From Eubacteriales Family XIII. Incertae Sedis bacterium (GTDB lineage: Bacteria; Bacillota; Clostridia; Peptostreptococcales; Anaerovoracaceae), in the NCBI GenBank assembly GCA_031287295.1, contig JAITTH010000066.1, positions 1 through 12,562 on the forward strand: DNA of 12,562 nucleotides, read 5' to 3'. Position 1 is the first letter of the stretch. Each line of letters begins with the position of its first letter. The translations under genes and the position numbers were made by a program. This document shows, piece by piece, positions 1 to 6,346 of this stretch. The notes under the pieces were generated by a model that was given only the letters and a program-made list of their open reading frames with translations, had not been told where the DNA came from and searched no databases.

Positions 1-796
1 AAAACAGTACGCCACCGGCATTATCTACAAGTTGACTCATTGGCGTAAGACCCACGGCGATGCAAATGGTATCGACATCCAACTCTATTTCACTGCCGGG
101 AATCGGTGCGAACTTTTCGTCCACTTTTGCAATGATGGCCCCTTCGACCTTGTCGGAACCCTTTGCCTTAACTACCGTATGAGATGTATAGAATGGAACT
201 CCGGTTCGAGCCAGTTTAGATGCATGGACCCCATATCCACCGACACGCGATGCGGCATCGACAATCGCAACAACTTGACACCCTGCCTGCAACAGCTGGA
301 ACGATACAACGAGCCCAACATTTCCGGACCCGACCATAAGAATCTTACGTCCCGGCAACACACCATGCAGGTTCATCAGTGTCTGTGCCGCCCCGGCACC
401 CATTACGCCGGGAAGTGTCCACCCATCGAAAGTCAGCATATTCTCAGCAGCGCCTGTGGCGATAATAATCGTATCTGCCTTGTAATTTCGAACTTCTCCT
501 TCAAGACGAACCGCGACTTCTTTATAGCGATAGACACCCAGAACCGTCGCACCAAGAACAACCTTCACTCCGAGTTCTCGCGCCGCGTTAAGAAGGTTCT
601 CACCAATCTTTACGCCACGAATGCGTGCCTGATGTTCTCGACTGCCGAAGAATTTATGGATTTGCTTAAAGAGCTGCCCGCCGGGTCTTGCATTTTCATC
701 AAAAACCACAACATCCATGCCGGCTTTTGCCGCTTCGATCGCAGCAGAAAGTCCTGCCGGTCCTGCACCGATTATGATCATCTCATAACGTTTCAT
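1..796 (-). CDS. FAD/NAD(P)-dependent oxidoreductase, HcnB-like subunit (partial, C-terminus off window)
   Basis: The frame is open from an ATG at 796 to the window edge, giving 265 visible residues. An N-terminal Rossmann FAD motif, IIIGAGPAGLSAA, lies at residues 7-19. The IIIATGAAE element typical of two-dinucleotide-binding oxidoreductases is at 110-118, and a second nucleotide-binding motif, VGSGNVG, is at 155-161. The start is supported by AGGTGA (802-807) five bases upstream. It overlaps the end of the (2Fe-2S) gene by 14 bases, so the two are co-translated. This pairing is known from hydrogen cyanide synthase HcnAB, D-hydroxyproline dehydrogenase and heteromeric sarcosine oxidase, which oxidise small amines or imino acids at FAD and pass electrons through the 2Fe-2S subunit. 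A third, substrate-oxidising subunit may lie beyond position 1 (inference). The substrate cannot be read from this fragment. No link to the radical SAM operon is evident. Confidence 0.9.
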   Translation of the reverse strand, partial: MKRYEMIIIGAGPAGLSAAIEAAKAGMDVVVFDENARPGGQLFKQIHKFFGSREHQARIRGVKIGENLLNAARELGVKVVLGATVLGVYRYKEVAVRLEGEVRNYKADTIIIATGAAENMLTFDGWTLPGVMGAGAAQTLMNLHGVLPGRKILMVGSGNVGLVVSFQLLQAGCQVVAIVDAASRVGGYGVHASKLARTGVPFYTSHTVVKAKGSDKVEGAIIAKVDEKFAPIPGSEIELDVDTICIAVGLTPMSQLVDNAGGVLF

Positions 797-1106
797 GAAT
801 TTCACCTGCCTTCAGTGCGTCCTGCGTCTCTACAGACATGCCTTCCACAAGAGGTGTCATACATGTCCGAACATTGGCAACGCCGTCTACAACCATTACA
901 CAGTCTGTACAACGGCCGATGGCACAAAATATTCCACGTGGCTCATGACGTTTCACTGTATAGCGGTGAACGTTGACACCCATCGCCTTCAAAGCTGCCG
1001 CAACCGGTTCACCCTCATAACCACAGACTTCTTTCCCATTGTAGAAAAAGCTAACCTTACGACCTTTTGCATAGTCTTCAATAATCGGATGTCTTTCTAT
1101 CCTCAT
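783..1106 (-). CDS. (2Fe-2S)-binding protein, HcnA-like small subunit
   Basis: A 107-residue protein with one ferredoxin-like 2Fe-2S domain (Fer2_4 type). Numbered from the ATG at 1106, the cluster ligands are Cys61, Cys66, Cys69 and Cys82, a C-x4-C-x2-C-x12-C pattern within RGIFCAIGRCTDC and NVRTCMTP. The segment GYEGEPVAAALKAMGV before it is the usual start of this domain in the N-terminal part of sarcosine oxidase alpha chains and in HcnA. A GTG at 1109 is also in frame, but AGGAGG (1112-1117) sits only two bases from it and five bases from the ATG at 1106, so the ATG is preferred. Its stop lies inside the start region of the FAD gene. Together they should form an electron-transferring amine dehydrogenase. 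The function class is fairly sure; the substrate is unknown. Confidence 0.9.
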   Translation of the reverse strand: MRIERHPIIEDYAKGRKVSFFYNGKEVCGYEGEPVAAALKAMGVNVHRYTVKRHEPRGIFCAIGRCTDCVMVVDGVANVRTCMTPLVEGMSVETQDALKAGEIHETL

Positions 1107-1111
1107 CACGG

Positions 1112-1117
1112 CCTCCT
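1112..1117 (-). promoter_or_regulatory. Ribosome binding site deciding the start of the (2Fe-2S) gene
   Basis: On the minus strand this reads AGGAGG. It lies five bases before ATG 1106 and only two before GTG 1109, which favours the ATG. Confidence 0.75.
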
Positions 1118-1138
1118 CTTCCTGTCACACATCAACAG

Positions 1139-1163
1139 GCACTGTCCGAATTTATGCACTGTC
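1139..1163 (-). repeat. Direct repeat GACAGTGC x2, possible operator
   Basis: Two identical 8-base units, GACAGTGC on the minus strand (1156-1163 and 1139-1146), lie 17 bases apart start to start. They sit about 22 bases before the Shine-Dalgarno site of the (2Fe-2S) gene. A weak -10-like CATAAA (1151-1156) overlaps the edge of the first unit. This could be a regulator site for the oxidoreductase operon, but no convincing -35 box was found. The rest of the 273-base gap 1107-1379 holds only the AraC terminator and nothing else I can identify. Confidence 0.3.
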
Positions 1164-1294
1164 ATGGCATAGGCGGTTTTGAACCATACACCGATGATAA
1201 TAAAATTGTGATGACACATATTGAAAGAACTGGACAACCTTTTGAAGAAAACGGACATCTTATATGGTTGACAGGAAGACGAAATGAAAACAAC

Positions 1295-1337
1295 AAAAAA
1301 ACTGTCTCGAGACAACACGGGTATCGTCTTGAGACAG
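1295..1337 (-). terminator. Rho-independent terminator of the AraC-family gene
   Basis: On the minus strand an inverted repeat, CTGTCTCAAGAC (1337-1326) and GTCTCGAGACAG (1313-1302), forms a 12-position stem with one A-C mismatch and a 12-base loop. A run of seven T (1301-1295) follows immediately. It lies 42 bases past the stop codon of the regulator gene and separates it from the oxidoreductase operon downstream on the same strand. Confidence 0.85.
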
Positions 1338-1379
1338 GATTATAGATTAAGCTAAAGAGCTATTCTGTGAAGTTGCACA

Positions 1380-2216
1380 CTACATCATCGTTGCAATAAG
1401 CCGACCTTTCATTCTCTTCTGCGCATCCTTAAACGCATTCGGAGACAGACCTGCAAAATTTTTAAACTCACGTTGGAAATGCGCCTGATCCGCATAATTC
1501 AGCTCTGCAATGTAATGAATATTCCCCATATCCGGATTGTTTATGATGCGGTGCAAAGCATTTTGAAAGCGAACAATCCGACAAAGAGTTTTGGGACCAA
1601 TGCCAACACCATCTTCCAGCAAGCGTCGAACTTGACGTTCCGAATAACAAAGGTTTTCGGCAATCTGAGATACCGTAATCGCACCTCTACTCTCGTTGAT
1701 GTTCCCTATAATTGCACGTACAGAATCGGGCAGATATGTTTCTGTAACTAATGAGGAAAACTCATTTAAGAAAAGATTGATTTTCTCTTGCAAACTTTTG
1801 AGCAAGCGGATTTTATCAAAAAACTTACCGACATAAAGGTTGCGACTCGAATAGACGATCTCATTGTCCGTAACATCCGAAAGCGTAATGTCGTCAACAT
1901 CGAGAAACATACCGGGCTTAAGGCGAACACCAAAATAATGAGATCCGGGATAACAGGCGAGTGTTTTGCAACTTAGCGGAGACCCGATAAACTCGACCAC
2001 ACAAAAATCGTCATTGTAAACGAAGACAATATCCGCACAACCATCCGGAATGCAAGTAAACTCACTCTCCCCAAGATAATTTTCAGGCATATAAAAATGA
2101 TAAAAACGCATTTGTGCAGGCGTGAAAACCATCTGTTGTTCAAAACCAACAGTGTGTTTTTTGAAAAATGGCTGGTAAATTTTGAAAAAGCTATTCACCG
2201 GACTACAGGTTTTCAA
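1380..2216 (-). CDS. AraC-family transcriptional regulator
   Basis: DNA-binding regulator of about 278 residues, counted from a TTG start at 2216. The N-terminal sensing part carries the motif CIPDGCADIVF (about residues 55-65) and FGVRLKPGMF (about 95-104), features of AraC proteins with a DUF6597-type sensor domain. The C-terminal double helix-turn-helix spans about residues 179-267, with IAENLCYSERQVRRLL as the first recognition unit and IAELNYADQAHFQREFKNFAGLSP as the second. The frame continues upstream to 2366, but that part lacks a credible ribosome site and reads as leader and promoter. GAGGTGA (2222-2228) lies five bases before TTG 2216. The gene is divergent from the permease/radical SAM operon and is its natural candidate regulator (inference). 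The coding region looks AT-richer than the operon beside it. The ligand is unknown. Confidence 0.88.
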   Translation of the reverse strand: MKTCSPVNSFFKIYQPFFKKHTVGFEQQMVFTPAQMRFYHFYMPENYLGESEFTCIPDGCADIVFVYNDDFCVVEFIGSPLSCKTLACYPGSHYFGVRLKPGMFLDVDDITLSDVTDNEIVYSSRNLYVGKFFDKIRLLKSLQEKINLFLNEFSSLVTETYLPDSVRAIIGNINESRGAITVSQIAENLCYSERQVRRLLEDGVGIGPKTLCRIVRFQNALHRIINNPDMGNIHYIAELNYADQAHFQREFKNFAGLSPNAFKDAQKRMKGRLIATMM

Positions 2217-2221
2217 CGCAA

Positions 2222-2228
2222 TCACCTC
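2222..2228 (-). promoter_or_regulatory. Ribosome binding site for a TTG start of the AraC-family gene
   Basis: GAGGTGA on the minus strand, five bases before TTG 2216. None of the upstream in-frame ATG codons (for example 2366, 2315, 2294) nor the downstream ATG at 2132 has a comparable site. Confidence 0.7.
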
Positions 2229-2313
2229 ACAATCTGCAAAAAATTTGGCGGAAATAGAAAAATTACGGCTTCCGGCGGTGTTAGCAAGCCTCATGTGACG
2301 AACACCACAAACC

Positions 2314-2342
2314 ATCAAATACATTATGGCACAGAAAGTCAA
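2314..2342 (-). promoter_or_regulatory. Putative promoter of the AraC-family gene
   Basis: On the minus strand TTGACT (2342-2337) is followed after 17 bases by TTTGAT (2319-2314). This predicts a transcript starting near 2306 and a leader of about 90 bases before TTG 2216. An overlapping alternative is the extended -10 TGCCATAAT, with CATAAT at 2323-2328. Either choice puts transcription start inside the longest apparent reading frame, supporting the shorter protein. Confidence 0.5.
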
Positions 2343-2362
2343 GAATTGAAATAAGAATATTA

Positions 2363-2381
2363 GCAATTTTCAGATAATTGC
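2363..2381. promoter_or_regulatory. Small inverted repeat in the divergent control region, possible operator
   Basis: GCAATT (2363-2368) and AATTGC (2376-2381) are perfect inverted arms separated by seven bases. They lie upstream of both divergent promoters. In AT-rich DNA such a short dyad can arise by chance, so operator function is only a suggestion. Confidence 0.25.
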
Positions 2382-2441
2382 AAAAGAAATTCATAGCGCC
2401 CTCGATAGAGCGAGAACCGCCCCGCTGCTTTTACAAGTCGA

Positions 2442-2471
2442 TTGCCGTCCTTCTGCTTTCTCTGCTATATT
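2442..2471 (+). promoter_or_regulatory. Putative promoter of the permease/radical SAM operon
   Basis: TTGCCG (2442-2447) is followed after 18 bases by TATATT (2466-2471, five of six consensus bases). The expected transcription start, about 2478-2480, falls on or just before the ATG of the permease. The mRNA would therefore be leaderless or nearly so, which fits the absence of a Shine-Dalgarno site there. Confidence 0.5.
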
Positions 2472-2479
2472 ATAAGCAT

Positions 2480-3625
2480 ATGGGGAAAAACAAACTTTCT
2501 TCTGTTGAAGCAACATTACTGATAACCGGCAGCGGACTTGGTACGGGCATTCTGGCCATCCCGTATTTTGTTGTGAAAATGGGGTTGATTCAGGCGATGA
2601 TCGCGCTGCTGTTCGCATGTATGATCAGCATCATTTCTCACCTGATGATTGCCGACTTGACGCTGCATTCAAAAAACAGCGAGCAGCTGCTTGGCATGTT
2701 TCAGCAGCATCTGTTTTCCGGAGACAGAAAAAATCTGTTTTCAAAAATCTTCTTCCTGCTTTTATTCATCATGTTACTGCTCAATCTTGCGCTCTATGTC
2801 ACGTGTGCCGCAGAGATTTTGCACGAAACTTTCGGACTCAATTATTACTTCTCGGAGGTGCTCTTTTACGCGGTTGCTTCCGGACTTGTCGCGCTCGGCA
2901 TAAAATCCATCGGTGTAAGCGAAAAAATCTCCATGGTCATCATCGCAGCGGTCGTCCTTTCCCTCGGCATTCTTACGCTTCCACACAGAACCGGAGGAAT
3001 GCTACTCACCGGTGGGACGCCCTCGATCTTTCTTTCCCTCTACGCCATGTGTATGTTTTCATTCTCTGCGGTATTTTCCGTACCGCAGGTCGTACATTAT
3101 ATAAAAGATAAAACGAAAATCCGCAGGTGCATTATTCTCGGAATTGCCTGCAATGCAACAATCACTTTGAGCTTCTCGCTCATCGTGGCATTTGGTGTCG
3201 CAAATGTAACGAAAGTTGCGACCATCGGTCTGAGTGACTCGATTGGCACCCTCGCAAAGACCTTATCGGCCATTTTTGTAACCTTGGCGATGCTCACGTC
3301 CTACCTGTCCATCGCACTCGCGCAGATACAAGTTGTCAGGCAGCATACAGGAATGAAGATGGCTCCCGTATGGTGCTTCTCGACCGTTCCAACCCTTTTG
3401 ATGGCGGTGCTGTTACCCTTGAGCTACCATGCGTACATCGAACTTGTCGGTGGTGTTTTTGCAATCATCATCGCCACGATGGCGCTTCCTTCGTATTTCC
3501 GCTCCGTACGTGGCAGCGATAAATTACTGCTCGGTGTGCGCACAGGCAAGAGCAAGATCTCCGTAATGGCGATCTTCTTTTGCTATCTGCTTATGGCAGC
3601 AGGCGCTCTGATTCCGGTCTCATGA
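2480..3625 (+). CDS. Amino-acid permease, aromatic amino acid transporter-like
   Basis: Integral membrane transporter of 381 residues with about 11 hydrophobic segments, roughly at residues 11-30, 36-58, 87-108, 119-135, 148-165, 180-200, 212-237, 252-275, 290-310, 314-335 and 355-378. The first segment contains ITGSGLGTGILAIPY (15-29), the unwound-helix motif of the amino acid/auxin and Trp/Tyr permease superfamily, and FSFSAVFSVPQVV lies in segment 6. It probably imports an amino acid with H+ or Na+; aromatic substrates are a family-based guess. The frame extends back to a TTG at 2378, but that extension overlaps the predicted promoter and is not permease-like, so ATG 2480 is preferred. It is the first gene of the operon: its stop is two bases before the AAGGAGG of the first radical SAM gene. 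It may supply a precursor for the pathway, or export or recover a product. Confidence 0.8.
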   Translation: MGKNKLSSVEATLLITGSGLGTGILAIPYFVVKMGLIQAMIALLFACMISIISHLMIADLTLHSKNSEQLLGMFQQHLFSGDRKNLFSKIFFLLLFIMLLLNLALYVTCAAEILHETFGLNYYFSEVLFYAVASGLVALGIKSIGVSEKISMVIIAAVVLSLGILTLPHRTGGMLLTGGTPSIFLSLYAMCMFSFSAVFSVPQVVHYIKDKTKIRRCIILGIACNATITLSFSLIVAFGVANVTKVATIGLSDSIGTLAKTLSAIFVTLAMLTSYLSIALAQIQVVRQHTGMKMAPVWCFSTVPTLLMAVLLPLSYHAYIELVGGVFAIIIATMALPSYFRSVRGSDKLLLGVRTGKSKISVMAIFFCYLLMAAGALIPVS

Positions 3626-3626
3626 A

Positions 3627-3633
3627 AAGGAGG
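3627..3633 (+). promoter_or_regulatory. Strong ribosome binding site of the first radical SAM gene
   Basis: AAGGAGG directly after the permease stop and eight bases before ATG 3642. An in-frame GTG at 3633 overlaps this site and is therefore not the start. Confidence 0.85.
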
Positions 3634-3641
3634 TGCGAAAC

Positions 3642-5042
3642 ATGAAAATTGCCCTATTATCGCCTTCCGGGGCCATGCATCGATACAACGGAATGTTTCA
3701 TAAGAATTTGCATTATGCACCGATAACGCTTCCTCTACTTGCCGCCCTCGTTCCGGAAGAACTGAATGCAGAAATTCGCATTTATGATGAGAGTGCCGAA
3801 GCCATTCCACTCGACCTTGACGCAGATATCATTGCCATGACCTGCATTACCGGTACGGCACCAAGGGTCTATAAATATGCGGACTACTTTCGTTCAAGAG
3901 GCATTACGGTTCTGCTCGGAGGTGTTCACCCAACCCTAATGCCGGAAGAAGCAGCATTACACGCCGACAGCGTTTTGACCGGTCTCGGCGAAGAGACTTT
4001 CCCGGCCGCACTGCGTGATTTTGTAAAGGGAACGCTACGCCCACGCTATGAACAAGAATGCCGGACAAACATTGAAGGACGCCCCTTACCGCGCAAAGAT
4101 CTTCTGAAGAAAAGTCGCTATATTACGCTGAACACGGTGGAGGCAATTCGCGGGTGCTGTCACGATTGCACATTTTGTGCCTACCCGGCGGCATTTGGAC
4201 AGGCGCTGTACAAGCGGACGATTGACGATATTGTGAACGAAATTAAAACAATGAAAGGGAAATTTATCATCTTCCCCGATGTAAATCTCATTGCAGACCG
4301 TACCTTTGCAATTGAACTTTTTACCGCACTGATTCCCCTGAAGAAGTGGTGGCTGGGACTCACGACAACTGTTATATACCAAGACGAAATGCTGATGAAA
4401 TTGATGAGAAAAAGCGGATGTAAAGGTCTTCTCATCGGATTCGAATCCGTAAATCAGGCGACACAAGACGGCGTAAACAAAGGCATGAATCAGGTAAATC
4501 AATATCACAGCTTAATGAGTACGCTTCATAAAAACGGTATTATGGTTATGGGTTGTTTTGCACTGGGTGGCGATGAGGATGAGCGCGATGTCTTTACGCG
4601 AACAGCAGAAATGTGCGTGCAGGCAAAGATCGATCTGCCGCGATTTGCCATTATAACGCCTTTTCCAAAGACTGCCTATTATGCAGAGCTTGAGGCGCAG
4701 GGGCGCATTGTTGAACGAGACTTCTCCCTCTACGATGTAGAACACGTCGTCTACACGCCCAAGCACATGAGTAAGTCGGAACTCGAACAGGGCATGGACG
4801 AAGTTTGGCGTAAGACCTATACATGGAAAAACATCCTTCGGCGATTCGATTGGAAGAACATCCGGCATTTGTTTGTTATGTTTATTCCGTATTTCCTTCT
4901 GAATGTTGGCTACCGGCAGTATGCAAAACGTTTCGCCGAGTACGGCGATGAGGTGATGACGGACAATTCGGACATTCCGGAGCCCATGGATACAATGCCA
5001 ATCGATACGGTAAGGTCTGAATCAAGCGAGGTGGGAGCATGA
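3642..5042 (+). CDS. Cobalamin-binding radical SAM protein 1 (subgroup A)
   Basis: 466-residue class-B radical SAM enzyme. The N-terminal B12-binding Rossmann fold (about 1-140) contains TVLLGGVHPTLMPEEAALHA and GLGEETF. The radical SAM barrel (about 160-370) carries the 4Fe-4S ligands Cys172, Cys176 and Cys179 in GCCHDCTFC, then FPDVNLI, SGCKGLLIGFES and ITPFPKTAYY. Such enzymes reductively cleave SAM and often use methylcobalamin to methylate unreactive carbon or phosphorus centres; some catalyse other radical steps. An extra cysteine (Cys173) sits inside the cluster loop. The C-terminal part has YTWKNILRRF and a hydrophobic stretch, FVMFIPYFLLNVGY, before a polar acidic tail. It resembles radical SAM protein 4 more than the other three: YAPITLPLLAAL against YKPLTLPTLAAL, and RFAIITPFP against RFALLTPVP. 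Its stop overlaps the next ATG by four bases. The exact reaction is unknown. Confidence 0.93.
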   Translation: MKIALLSPSGAMHRYNGMFHKNLHYAPITLPLLAALVPEELNAEIRIYDESAEAIPLDLDADIIAMTCITGTAPRVYKYADYFRSRGITVLLGGVHPTLMPEEAALHADSVLTGLGEETFPAALRDFVKGTLRPRYEQECRTNIEGRPLPRKDLLKKSRYITLNTVEAIRGCCHDCTFCAYPAAFGQALYKRTIDDIVNEIKTMKGKFIIFPDVNLIADRTFAIELFTALIPLKKWWLGLTTTVIYQDEMLMKLMRKSGCKGLLIGFESVNQATQDGVNKGMNQVNQYHSLMSTLHKNGIMVMGCFALGGDEDERDVFTRTAEMCVQAKIDLPRFAIITPFPKTAYYAELEAQGRIVERDFSLYDVEHVVYTPKHMSKSELEQGMDEVWRKTYTWKNILRRFDWKNIRHLFVMFIPYFLLNVGYRQYAKRFAEYGDEVMTDNSDIPEPMDTMPIDTVRSESSEVGA

Positions 5043-6346
5043 AAATTGCGGTGGTACGCCCTTCCATGTTCGGCACTCCGGCATCTGACCACATGATGCC
5101 GCTCTTGTTCTCGATCTTAAAAGGACTTACGCCACCCGAGTTTGAACTTTTCTTTTATGACGAAAGACTGAGACCGCTGCCGGAAAAATGGAGCGAGTCT
5201 GTTATCGCCATCACGATAGAAACCTTTACGGCAAAGCGCTCTTATGCGCTTGCAGACGCATGCCGAAGCGTAGGAAAGACGGTCATTGTCGGAGGGCATC
5301 ATGTTTCAATGCTGCCGGATGAGGCAGCGCAGCACGCCGATGTCGTAATGCTTGGCGATGCGGAACAAACATGGCCGCAGGTGCTCTTAGATCTTCAAAG
5401 CGGAAACCTGAACAAAGTATATGCCTGCGATACTTGGGGTTCGCTTTCAGGCATCCGGTATGACTACTCTATTTTTCGCAAAGGCGATTACAAACTAATT
5501 GCACTTGCCCAATTTGGACGCGGCTGTAAATACCGCTGCGATTTCTGCTCGATTCACGCATTTTACGGAAATTCTGTGCGATACAGACCCATCGACGAGC
5601 TCATCGCAGATATAAAGTCGCTTACCCAGAAATACATCTTTTTTGTAGATGACAATATTTTTGCAGACGAGGAAACATCAAGGAAATTGTTTGACGCGAT
5701 GCGCCCACTGAAGAAAAAATGGATCTGTCAGATTAGCATGGATGTCGCGTCGAAACCGGATTTATTGCGCGAGATGAAGGAAAGTGGCTGCATTCTGGTG
5801 ATTATGGGCTTCGAGTCGCTCAACCGCGAAAACCTCATCGCTATCGGAAAAAGCGCAAACCTCGCGCTCGCCTACGAGGATGTTATCGGCAACATCTACG
5901 CCGCAGGTCTGATGATTTACGGTACCTTTATTGTCGGCTACGACCATGACACTGCAACCTCTGCAGATGCCCTTTGCGATTTTGCGTTGAAACATAAATT
6001 TGCGGTCGCGAATTTCAATCCGCTCATGCCCATGCCGGGAACGCCACTTTACCAAAGGCTGAAAGACGAGGGGCGGCTCGCATTCGATGAATGGTGGCTA
6101 AACGATGACTATTGTTACGGCGATGCCATGCTTGTACCAAAGAATATGAGCATGACGGAGCTTCGGGAAAGCTGCAAGAATGCAAGGTTTCGCTTCAACA
6201 GTTTCAGAAACATCCTTCGGCGTGCAGGACGTCCCGGTGTAAACAGCAAGAGCTTGTCCAATTTCATTCCCTATCTGGCAGCAAGCATTGTGTCAAGAAA
6301 AGAAATTTACAGCAAGCAGGGGCGAAAGTTGGGGGCGGTTCGATGA
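5039..6346 (+). CDS. Cobalamin-binding radical SAM protein 2 (subgroup B)
   Basis: 435-residue class-B radical SAM enzyme translated by ATGA coupling from the gene before it, with GAGGTGGGAG just upstream. The B12-binding domain (about 1-130) has FFYDERLRPLP, AITIETFTAKRSYALA and VGGHHVSMLPDEAAQHAD. The cluster ligands are Cys163, Cys167 and Cys170 in GRGCKYRCDFC. The barrel continues with FFVDDNIF, SGCILVIMGFES and NPLMPMPGTPLY. A subgroup-B signature WWLNDD precedes VPKNMSMTEL, and the C-terminus ends with a hydrophobic patch, NFIPYLAASIV, and KEIYSKQGRKLG. The DxHxxG motif that binds cobalamin in base-off/His-on form is absent, as is usual in this class. Methylation of a carbon centre is the most likely chemistry, by family only. 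It is closest to radical SAM proteins 3 and 5 of the same operon. Confidence 0.93.
   Translation: MKIAVVRPSMFGTPASDHMMPLLFSILKGLTPPEFELFFYDERLRPLPEKWSESVIAITIETFTAKRSYALADACRSVGKTVIVGGHHVSMLPDEAAQHADVVMLGDAEQTWPQVLLDLQSGNLNKVYACDTWGSLSGIRYDYSIFRKGDYKLIALAQFGRGCKYRCDFCSIHAFYGNSVRYRPIDELIADIKSLTQKYIFFVDDNIFADEETSRKLFDAMRPLKKKWICQISMDVASKPDLLREMKESGCILVIMGFESLNRENLIAIGKSANLALAYEDVIGNIYAAGLMIYGTFIVGYDHDTATSADALCDFALKHKFAVANFNPLMPMPGTPLYQRLKDEGRLAFDEWWLNDDYCYGDAMLVPKNMSMTELRESCKNARFRFNSFRNILRRAGRPGVNSKSLSNFIPYLAASIVSRKEIYSKQGRKLGAVR

Noticed and set aside
32..976. 314-residue open frame on the plus strand
   Set aside because: It lies opposite the FAD oxidoreductase and (2Fe-2S) genes, which have full family motifs on the minus strand; its own translation shows no recognisable domain.
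1268..1290. TTGACA on the plus strand as a promoter
   Set aside because: No -10 box at a suitable distance and no plus-strand gene follows.
1106..1318. 70-residue minus-strand frame between the AraC gene and the (2Fe-2S) gene
   Set aside because: It begins inside the terminator stem-loop, has no ribosome site and resembles nothing; the region is better read as terminator plus upstream control DNA.
2378..2479. N-terminal extension of the permease from a TTG
   Set aside because: No ribosome site, it overlaps the likely promoter, and the first membrane segment motif begins soon after ATG 2480. Not fully excluded.
2480..3641. Cobalamin riboswitch before the B12-dependent genes
   Set aside because: There is no leader long enough: the permease starts at its promoter and only 16 bases separate it from radical SAM gene 1.
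6112..6342. N-terminal extension of radical SAM protein 3
   Set aside because: The 77 extra codons sit inside gene 2 in another frame and are unlike the family; ATG 6343 overlapping the upstream stop gives the normal start.
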